Shown: positions 1 through 7,012 of the stretch, in pieces
Layout: each line of letters starts with the position of its first letter
Numbering within the stretch: the first letter of the stretch is position 1
Assembly: GCA_011390455.1 (NCBI GenBank)
Contig: JAABSI010000131.1
Coordinates: 1-7,012 of the forward strand
From: Trueperaceae bacterium
GTDB taxonomy: Bacteria > Deinococcota > Deinococci > Deinococcales > Trueperaceae
Direction of reading: 5' to 3'
DNA: 7,012 bases
Program-made: the position numbers and the translations under genes
Notes under the pieces: generated by a model
The model's database searches: none
The model's input: only the letters and a program-made list of their open reading frames with translations
What the model was told of the DNA's origin: nothing

Positions 1-264
1 ACCTTCCACATCGCGCCGATCACCAAGGAGGAGTCGCTGCAGATGCTGCGCTCGACCAAGTCGTTCGCCCTGCTCAAGGGCGTCCGGGGGCAGGCGTCGG
101 TCGATCTCGACGCCATCGCCGAGGCGCTGCAGCGCATCAGCCAGCTCGTCACGGACTTCCCGCAGATCGTCGAGATGGACATCAACCCCTTCATCGTGGG
201 CACGGTGGGCAGCGAGTCGATCGCCGCCGACGCCCGCATCACGCTCCAGGAACCCGAGGCTTGA
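1..264 (+). CDS. NDP-forming acetate/acyl-CoA synthetase, C-terminal end of ATP-grasp domain (5' truncated)
   Basis: The frame is open from base 1 and ends at TGA 262-264, giving the last 87 residues of a protein that begins outside the window. The visible part matches the end of the ATP-grasp domain of ADP-forming acyl-CoA synthetases. It has an FHIAPIT segment, a ML-R-TKSFALLKGVRGQ stretch where family members have a 'leucine-rich / L-GYRG' segment, then an amphipathic helix and EMDINPFIV, whose Asp and Asn belong to the metal/ATP-binding end of the fold. The family makes acyl-CoA and NDP + Pi from acid, CoA and NTP, or runs the reverse reaction. The protein ends soon after the ATP-grasp domain, so no C-terminal GNAT domain follows in this chain. 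An internal ATG at 43 is not a real start because homology continues upstream of it. The substrate cannot be deduced from this fragment, and a protein-acetyltransferase-linked homologue is possible. It is probably co-transcribed with the gene 3 nt downstream. Confidence 0.85.
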   Translation, partial: TFHIAPITKEESLQMLRSTKSFALLKGVRGQASVDLDAIAEALQRISQLVTDFPQIVEMDINPFIVGTVGSESIAADARITLQEPEA

Positions 265-267
265 GGC

Positions 268-2148
268 ATGGCAGCGATGCGTCTGAACTGGGTCGACCCC
301 GATTGGCAGGAGACCTACGCGGAGCAGATCGAGACGCCGGAGAAGGCGGTCCGCCGCATCCGGCCCGGCGATCGCGTGTTCGTCGGCACCGGCTGCGGAC
401 AGCCGCTGCGGCTGGTGCGCGCCCTCGTCGGCCGGGCCGACGAGCTGGCCGACGTGGAGATCGTCCACCTGCTGACCTTCGGTGACGCCCCCTACGCCAC
501 CAAGGAGATGTCGTCGACCTTCCGCATCAACAGCTTCTTCATCGGCGAGAACGTCCGCGACCTCATCCAGCAGGGCATCGGGGCGTACACGCCGATCTTC
601 CTCTCCGACGTGCCACGCCTGTTCAGCAGCGGCCGCCTGCCGCTCGACGCGGCGCTCATCCACGTCACCCCGCCGGACGCCAACGGCTACTGCAGCCTCG
701 GCATCTCGGTCGACATCGTCAAGTCGGCGGCCGAGAACGCCTCGCTGGTCATCGCGCAGGTCAACCCGCGCATGCCGCGCACGCTCGGCAACGCGCGCAT
801 CCACGTACACGACATCGACGTGCTCGTGCCGGTCGAGGAGGAACTCGTCGAGTACGCGACCCCGCCGCTGAACGAGACCACCGACCGCATCGGCAGGATC
901 GTCGCCAGCCTGGTGGACGACGGCTCGACCGTCGAGTTCGGCATCGGCAAGATCCCGCAGGCCATCGTGGCGCACCTCAAGGACAAGCGCGACCTCGGCA
1001 TCCACACCGAGATGGTCAGCGACTCGGTGATCGAGCTCATCGAGTCGGGCGTGGTGACCGGCCGCCGCAAGTCGGTCGACCGCGGCAAGGTCGTCACCAC
1101 CTTCTGCGTCGGCTCACGCAAGCTGTACGACTTCGTCGACAACAACGAGGCCTTCGCCTTCCACCCCACCGAGTACGTCAACGACCCCTTCGTCATCGGC
1201 CGGCAGAACCGTCCGGTGGCGATCAACACCGCGCTCGAGGTCGACCTCACGGGTCAGGTCGGGGCCGACTCGCTCGCCGGCGCCTTCTACTCGGGCATCG
1301 GCGGCCAGGTCGACTTCAACCGCGGCGCCGCGCACGCCGACGACGGCAAGGCGATCATCGCCCTCCCCTCGACGGCCAAGGGCGGCGAGGTGTCGCGCAT
1401 CGTGACGCGCCTCTCGGCCGGCGCCGGCGTCGTGACCACGCGCGGCGACGTGCACTACGTGGTGACCGAGTACGGCGTGGCCTACCTGCACGGCAAGAGC
1501 GTGGAAGAGCGCGCCATCGCCCTCATCGCGATCGCCCACCCCGATTTCCGCGCGCGCCTGCTGAAGGAGGCGGTCGACGCACGCTTCCTCCACCCCGAGT
1601 TCGCGCGCGTCGAGGGCAAGCTCGTCGTCGGCCCCACCGAGCTGCGGACGACGCGTTTGCTCGGCGACGGCACGCAGGTCACCTTCCGGCCGATCCACCC
1701 GACCGACGAGCCCCGCATCACCGACCTGTTCTACGCGCTGTCGCAGGAGACGATCTACTACCGGTACATGTCGCGCTCCAAGACGGTGCCGCGCTCCGAG
1801 ATCCAGGACTTCGTGTTCATCGACCACCGCAGCGAGCTCGCCATCGTCTGCACGGTGCCCGAGGCCCACGGCGAGGACATCATCGCGGTCGGCCGCTACT
1901 ACCTCGACGAGAAGACGAACATGGCCGAGGTGGCGTTCGTGGTGCGCGACGACTGGCAGAACAAGGGCATCGGCACGGAGCTGCTGCGCTACCTGACGCA
2001 GATCGCCATCCGCAACGGCATCCGCGGCTTCACGGCCGAGGTCCTGCGCGCCAACCGCGCCATGCAGCGGGTCTTCCACAAGGTCGACTACAAGGTGACG
2101 AGCCATCCGCAGGACGACGTCTACAGCTTCGTCATCGAGTTCCAGTGA
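268..2148 (+). CDS. Acetyl-CoA hydrolase/CoA-transferase fused to a C-terminal GNAT N-acetyltransferase
   Basis: The 626-residue protein has two parts. Residues about 15-435 are an acetyl-CoA hydrolase/transferase of the 4-hydroxybutyrate or succinate CoA-transferase type, normally a stand-alone enzyme of about 430 residues. Visible signatures are FGIGKIPQ (224-231), IHTEM around Glu248 (the position of the catalytic Glu that forms the glutamyl-CoA thioester in this family), [13 protein letters not shown] (342 onward) and [12 protein letters not shown] (400-411). Residues about 465-625 are a GNAT domain with the acetyl-CoA-binding motif A QNKGIG at 564-569, preceded by the beta-strand AEVAFVV. 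The first part moves CoA between short acyl groups; the GNAT part should transfer an acetyl group from acetyl-CoA to an amine, perhaps a protein lysine. Both parts look intact. Similar fusions are known among bacterial genomes, so the architecture is uncommon rather than new. The start at 268 has GAGG at 256-259; an in-frame ATG at 277 also has GAGG (263-266) at good spacing. The acyl substrate and GNAT target are unknown. Confidence 0.92.
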   Translation: MAAMRLNWVDPDWQETYAEQIETPEKAVRRIRPGDRVFVGTGCGQPLRLVRALVGRADELADVEIVHLLTFGDAPYATKEMSSTFRINSFFIGENVRDLIQQGIGAYTPIFLSDVPRLFSSGRLPLDAALIHVTPPDANGYCSLGISVDIVKSAAENASLVIAQVNPRMPRTLGNARIHVHDIDVLVPVEEELVEYATPPLNETTDRIGRIVASLVDDGSTVEFGIGKIPQAIVAHLKDKRDLGIHTEMVSDSVIELIESGVVTGRRKSVDRGKVVTTFCVGSRKLYDFVDNNEAFAFHPTEYVNDPFVIGRQNRPVAINTALEVDLTGQVGADSLAGAFYSGIGGQVDFNRGAAHADDGKAIIALPSTAKGGEVSRIVTRLSAGAGVVTTRGDVHYVVTEYGVAYLHGKSVEERAIALIAIAHPDFRARLLKEAVDARFLHPEFARVEGKLVVGPTELRTTRLLGDGTQVTFRPIHPTDEPRITDLFYALSQETIYYRYMSRSKTVPRSEIQDFVFIDHRSELAIVCTVPEAHGEDIIAVGRYYLDEKTNMAEVAFVVRDDWQNKGIGTELLRYLTQIAIRNGIRGFTAEVLRANRAMQRVFHKVDYKVTSHPQDDVYSFVIEFQ

Positions 2149-2154
2149 ACGGTT

Positions 2155-2186
2155 GGGGCCGCGCTCCGGCGAACGTCCGGGGCCCC
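2155..2186. terminator. Possible hairpin in the convergent intergenic gap
   Basis: The 78-nt gap between the two convergent genes contains GGGGCC (2155-2160) and its complement GGCCCC (2181-2186). A nested CCGG/CCGG pair (2166-2169 with 2177-2180) leaves a 5-nt bulge on the left arm. It starts 6 nt after the plus-strand stop and has no T-tract. It could end transcription of the plus-strand pair, but GC-rich DNA forms such pairings by chance, so this is weak. Confidence 0.3.
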
Positions 2187-2226
2187 TCCGGCGTGGCCGG
2201 GCGGGTCCCTACGGCCCATCGCCGGG

Positions 2227-2607
2227 TCAGGACGACTCGGGCATGCCGGACGAGTGGTGTTCCACGATCCACCAGCGCCCGTCCACCCGCCGGTACACGA
2301 AGGTGAAGCGGGCGTGGGCCTCGCGCTCTGCGCCGGCGCCGAAGGCGAAGGCGTAGATCCCCGAGTGCACCGCGACGTCGCCGTAGGCGCGCGCGTGCCC
2401 CTCGACGACACTCGCCCTGGGGCGCCGCTGGAGGAAGTGGGCGAAGTAGTCGCGGCGCCCCTCCTCCGTGGTGCGGACCCTGTCCGAGAAGGTCGGCAAC
2501 AGCACCGCGTCGGGCGCGTAGAGCGCGACCACCTCGTCGGCGTCGCCGGTCCGTAGCGCGGCGTCCCAGGCGGCGAAGAGGTCGCGGATGTCGTCCTGGT
2601 CGGACAT
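2227..2607 (-). CDS. SnoaL/NTF2-like protein, SgcJ/EcaC or DUF4440/CaMKII-association type
   Basis: This 126-residue protein has the form of a single NTF2-like cone fold. The N-terminal helix carries [18 protein letters not shown] (about 14-31), followed by the strand DAVLLPTFS. The C-terminal strands contain [18 protein letters not shown] and the tail SSGMPE, which is typical of the SgcJ/EcaC and CaMKII-association-domain-like families. The length is normal for the family. Members include small-molecule enzymes and many proteins of unknown role, so the product should be treated as a conserved protein of unknown function; 'oxidoreductase' in family names is not evidence of catalysis here. There is no signal peptide or membrane segment, so it is probably cytoplasmic. 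The start is supported by AGGAGA at 2618-2623, 10 nt upstream. It lies 57 nt downstream of the isocitrate dehydrogenase gene on the same strand, but a strong hairpin lies between them, so co-expression is uncertain. Confidence 0.85.
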   Translation of the reverse strand: MSDQDDIRDLFAAWDAALRTGDADEVVALYAPDAVLLPTFSDRVRTTEEGRRDYFAHFLQRRPRASVVEGHARAYGDVAVHSGIYAFAFGAGAEREAHARFTFVYRRVDGRWWIVEHHSSGMPESS

Positions 2608-2617
2608 GGGGTCGTCG

Positions 2618-2623
2618 TCTCCT
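2618..2623 (-). promoter_or_regulatory. Ribosome binding site of the SnoaL-like gene
   Basis: The minus strand reads AGGAGA here, 10 nt before the ATG at 2607. It lies 3 nt past the 3' arm of the hairpin at 2627-2655, so it stays unpaired when that hairpin forms. Confidence 0.65.
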
Positions 2624-2626
2624 GGG

Positions 2627-2655
2627 TGGGGGGCGGCCCGAGCGGCCGCCCCCCA
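2627..2655 (-). terminator. GC-rich hairpin after icd, I-shaped terminator candidate
   Basis: A perfect 12-bp stem pairs 2627-2638 with 2644-2655 around a 5-nt loop. The core is GGGGGGCGGCC against GGCCGCCCCCC, plus one closing T-A pair. On the minus strand it begins 9 nt after the isocitrate dehydrogenase stop codon and ends just before the ribosome binding site of the next gene. No U-tract follows, as in the tail-less (I-shaped) terminators proposed for high-GC actinobacteria. It may end most of the aclBA-icd transcript, protect its 3' end, or lower expression of the small gene downstream. Confidence 0.6.
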
Positions 2656-2664
2656 TGCCGATGC

Positions 2665-4905
<2,241 letters not shown>

Positions 4906-4913
4906 GGGCGAGG

Positions 4914-4919
4914 CTCCTT
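4914..4919 (-). promoter_or_regulatory. Ribosome binding site of icd overlapping the aclA stop
   Basis: The minus strand reads AAGGAG here (GAAGGAG including 4920), 8 nt before ATG 4905. Its first base is the last base of the aclA TGA (4919-4921), so ribosomes finishing aclA are placed on the icd start. This supports translational coupling. Confidence 0.8.
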
Positions 4920-6760
4920 CAGTCGAGCATGTAGGCGATGTCGTCCCATGGGTGCCGGTACAGGCCCTGCTTGAGACGCTTCTGGTCGAGGTGGTGGCCG
5001 ATGAGGCCGATCGTCCGGCCGAGCACGAACAGCCCGTTGAGCGCGCCGAGGGCGACGTACTGGTCCGCCTCCTCGCGCGGCATCTCCGAGCGGAGCATGT
5101 CGGCGAAGGCGATTCCGATGGCGCCGTCGACGTTGAGGATCAGGTTGTTGCGCTTGGCCGTGGTGATCTTCTCCACCTCCAGAGCGTACGTCAGGAGCGC
5201 CGACGACCTGAAATGCTCGAGCGCGTAGGCCTTGATGATGCTGACGCGCAGGTCGGGGTTGTGCACGCTCTTCACCCGGTGACCGATGCCCTGGATGTTG
5301 ACGCCCTTGCGCTTCATCTCGTCGACGAACTGCTGCGGCGTCAGGTCCCGGTCATAGGCGTCGGAGAACATCTGGGCGGCGCCGTCGACCGCGCCGCCGA
5401 AGCGCGGGCCGATGGTGAGCATGCCGCTGACGATGGAGGACACCAGGTCCTTGCCGGCGCGGGTGGCGACGATCGTGTTGTGGGCGCCGGACACGGCCGG
5501 GCCGTGGTCGGCCGTCACCATGAGCGCCATCTCGATGAACTTCGTGGCGTAGGCGGGCAGCAGCCGCTTGAACCACAGCACGCTCAGGACGCCGCCCACG
5601 CCGAGTTCGCGCTCGAAGACCTGGGTGATCGGCAGGTCGCCGTACATCAGCTCCTCGCCGCGGTCGTCGGAGATCGTGCTGATGAAGCTGGCGGGCTTGC
5701 GGATGACGCCTTCCTTGACGGCCTTGGCGAAGTCGAGCGGGACGGCCGGCGCCTCCGGTTCGGGTGCGGGCGCGATGACGCCGTCGGCCACGAGCCGCTC
5801 GTAGGTCTCGCGGATCCGGTCGCCGTAGTCGTCGTAGGAGTCCGGCACGATGGCGCCGGCGGCCCGCAGGACCGCGTTCTTGGCGTCGGCGCTCTCGCGG
5901 TCGCCGCTGACCTTGGCGCCCGCGTGGCCGAACTGCACCTCCGTCTTGAAGGCCTTGGCACAGGTGCCCGTGACCCACATGACCAGGGGTTTGGTGATGC
6001 GGCCCTGCTCGAGGGCCTCGACGACGTCGTACTCGCCGGCGCCGCCGAGCTCGCCGAGGCAGACGAGCATCTTGATCTCGGGGATCTGCTCGTAGCGCAG
6101 CAGGTGGTCGAGCAGCGTCGAGCCGGCGAAGGCGTCGCCGCCGATGGCGATGCCCTCGTAGAGCCCGTCGGTGTTCATCGCGATGGTGTAGTACGCCTCG
6201 TTGCTCAGACCGCCGGACTTGGAGACGAAGCCGACGGAGCCGGGGCGGTGCAGCTTCGACTCGACGATGTTCTCGATCGTCCCGCCCGTGTTGCCGATCT
6301 TGAAGCAGCCCGCCTTGATGCCGCCGACGGTGGCGGGGCCGATGATCGTCTTGCCGAGCGCCCTCGCCTTGGCGGCCATGAGCTTCGATCGCCGCTCCGG
6401 GATGCCCTCGGCGATGACCGCCACGGCGCGGATCTGCGGCAGGTCGAGCGCCTCCATCGTCGACGCGGCGGCCGAGCGGAACGAGGCGAAGTTGATCATG
6501 ACGTCGACGCCGGGGTGCTGCTCGGCGGCGCGCTCGAGTTTGCGGTAGACGGGGATCAGCACCTCACGGCGGCCGAAGAACACCTTGGCGAAGCCGTCGC
6601 TGCCGGTCGGGTTGACGATCGCGGCGACCGAGGGCGTGCTGCGCCCCGACACGTAGTCGAAGTCGAGCATGCGCTGGGTGGCGACGGTCTGGTTGTTGTA
6701 TATGAACGCCTGGGTGTCGGCGTCGAACAGCTCGAACGGGTTCTCCTTCACCAGCGCCAT
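4919..6760 (-). CDS. aclA: ATP-citrate lyase, catalytic subunit (succinyl-CoA ligase alpha-like plus citrate-synthase-like domains)
   Basis: This 613-residue protein corresponds to the C-terminal half of animal ATP-citrate lyase and to the 608-residue AclA of Chlorobium; plant nomenclature calls this subunit ACLB. With the ATP-grasp subunit it converts citrate + ATP + CoA to acetyl-CoA + oxaloacetate + ADP + Pi. Residues about 20-325 are CoA-binding and ligase-CoA domains: [10 protein letters not shown], the citrate-contact loop AEGIPE with Glu118 (human Glu599), [30 protein letters not shown], and [10 protein letters not shown] with His279 as the phosphohistidine (human His760). After a short Pro/Ala linker (about 329-342), residues about 350-613 form the citrate-synthase-like lyase domain, with [13 protein letters not shown] (His419), GIGHRVKS (His494), LNVDGAIG (Asp545) and the C-terminal [13 protein letters not shown]. 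All expected catalytic residues are present. Fusion of both domains separates it from the two-enzyme citryl-CoA synthetase/citryl-CoA lyase system. It starts 3 nt after the preceding subunit gene, using GAAGG inside that gene. Confidence 0.96.
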   Translation of the reverse strand: MALVKENPFELFDADTQAFIYNNQTVATQRMLDFDYVSGRSTPSVAAIVNPTGSDGFAKVFFGRREVLIPVYRKLERAAEQHPGVDVMINFASFRSAAASTMEALDLPQIRAVAVIAEGIPERRSKLMAAKARALGKTIIGPATVGGIKAGCFKIGNTGGTIENIVESKLHRPGSVGFVSKSGGLSNEAYYTIAMNTDGLYEGIAIGGDAFAGSTLLDHLLRYEQIPEIKMLVCLGELGGAGEYDVVEALEQGRITKPLVMWVTGTCAKAFKTEVQFGHAGAKVSGDRESADAKNAVLRAAGAIVPDSYDDYGDRIRETYERLVADGVIAPAPEPEAPAVPLDFAKAVKEGVIRKPASFISTISDDRGEELMYGDLPITQVFERELGVGGVLSVLWFKRLLPAYATKFIEMALMVTADHGPAVSGAHNTIVATRAGKDLVSSIVSGMLTIGPRFGGAVDGAAQMFSDAYDRDLTPQQFVDEMKRKGVNIQGIGHRVKSVHNPDLRVSIIKAYALEHFRSSALLTYALEVEKITTAKRNNLILNVDGAIGIAFADMLRSEMPREEADQYVALGALNGLFVLGRTIGLIGHHLDQKRLKQGLYRHPWDDIAYMLD

Positions 6761-6763
6761 CGC

Positions 6764-7012
6764 TTACCCCGCCTTCAACGCGATCGAGACGATCTTGGTC
6801 ATGTGGGTCTCGGGGCCGTAGACCTCGATCGGCACCCCGAGCTCCTCGCCGAGCTGGCGCATCATCCGCAGGCCCTCCCGGTAGTTGGGGCCGCCGCGGC
6901 GCACGTAGACGCGCACGCCGTACTCCTGGAGGCGCGACTGGTACTCGCGCAGCGCGCGGATGATGCCCTTGAAGGTCTTGGCGACGTCGGTGAAGTTGGC
7001 GATCCCGCCGCC
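6764..7012 (-). CDS. aclB: ATP-citrate lyase, ATP-grasp/citrate-binding subunit, C-terminal part (5' truncated by window edge)
   Basis: The frame is open from base 7012 to TAA at 6764-6766, giving the last 82 residues of a longer subunit (about 400 residues in Chlorobium AclB). The fragment starts [17 protein letters not shown], continues with [15 protein letters not shown] and ends [15 protein letters not shown]. This is the citrate-binding segment at the end of the N-terminal half of human ATP-citrate lyase. Asn and Thr of ANFT (fragment residues 6 and 8) and the second Arg of VRRGG (residue 39) fall at the spacing of human Asn346, Thr348 and Arg379, which contact citrate. The subunit ends where the human protein enters its long linker, so the two-gene bacterial form has a natural break here. 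Plant nomenclature calls this subunit ACLA. It is the upstream gene of the aclBA-icd operon as far as the window shows; the promoter lies outside. Confidence 0.93.
   Translation of the reverse strand, partial: GGGIANFTDVAKTFKGIIRALREYQSRLQEYGVRVYVRRGGPNYREGLRMMRQLGEELGVPIEVYGPETHMTKIVSIALKAG
6772..6776 (-). promoter_or_regulatory. Probable ribosome binding site of aclA
   Basis: The minus strand reads GAAGG here, inside the last codons of aclB and 11 nt before ATG 6760. The spacing is slightly long. Because the genes are only 3 nt apart, translation is probably coupled, which fits a 1:1 subunit ratio. Confidence 0.5.

Noticed and set aside
1114..2106. A 330-codon minus-strand frame opposite the CoA-transferase/GNAT gene
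   Set aside because: It is antisense to a well-supported coding sequence and consists of Val/Ala/Asp/Arg-rich sequence without recognisable domains.
1671..2148. The GNAT region as a separate gene or the result of a frameshift joining two genes
   Set aside because: The reading frame is continuous from 268 to 2148 with no internal stop, and this domain fusion is known in other bacteria.
2149..2226. A small gene, RNA or attachment site in the convergent gap
   Set aside because: The 78 nt hold only GC-rich partial inverted repeats and no ORF with a ribosome binding site, tRNA-like fold or direct repeat.
4919..6760. A citrate synthase or a succinyl-CoA ligase alpha subunit as the identity of the 613-residue protein
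   Set aside because: Each matches only one half. The fused order, the phosphohistidine segment and the C-terminal [13 protein letters not shown] signature fit ATP-citrate lyase along the full length.

Overview
This is a G+C-rich bacterial segment with uniform codon use (third positions almost all G or C) and tightly packed genes. Together with monomeric-type isocitrate dehydrogenase and a CoA-transferase/GNAT fusion, it suggests an actinobacterial-type chromosome. That assignment is inference: there is no rRNA or other phylogenetic marker here, and I do not name a species. I see no mobile element, CRISPR array, tRNA or rRNA.

Layout: two gene groups converge on a 78-nt gap at 2149-2226. The plus strand carries the 3' end of an ATP-grasp acyl-CoA synthetase (NDP-forming acetate-CoA ligase family, 1-264). 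Three bases later comes a 626-residue protein that fuses an acetyl-CoA hydrolase/CoA-transferase to a C-terminal GNAT acetyltransferase (268-2148). The minus strand, read from the right edge leftwards, carries the 3' end of the ATP-citrate lyase ATP-grasp/citrate-binding subunit (6764-7012). It is followed by the complete ATP-citrate lyase catalytic subunit (4919-6760), a monomeric NADP-type isocitrate dehydrogenase (2665-4905) and a small NTF2-fold protein of the SgcJ/EcaC or DUF4440 type (2227-2607). The first three minus-strand genes are spaced by 3 and 13 nt and are almost certainly one operon. A strong GC hairpin separates the dehydrogenase from the small gene.

How the genes fit together: ATP-citrate lyase cleaves citrate with ATP and CoA to acetyl-CoA and oxaloacetate, and isocitrate dehydrogenase interconverts isocitrate and 2-oxoglutarate. 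Run reductively, with an aconitase encoded elsewhere, they carry 2-oxoglutarate + CO2 to acetyl-CoA + oxaloacetate, the citrate-side half of the reductive TCA cycle. Run oxidatively, the same pair would supply acetyl-CoA and NADPH for biosynthesis. The facing plus-strand pair also handles acyl-CoA/acetate exchange, so the window reads as an acetyl-CoA node. The direction of flux cannot be read from the sequence. The most notable point is the aclBA-icd cassette in this genomic setting; the individual enzyme families are all known.
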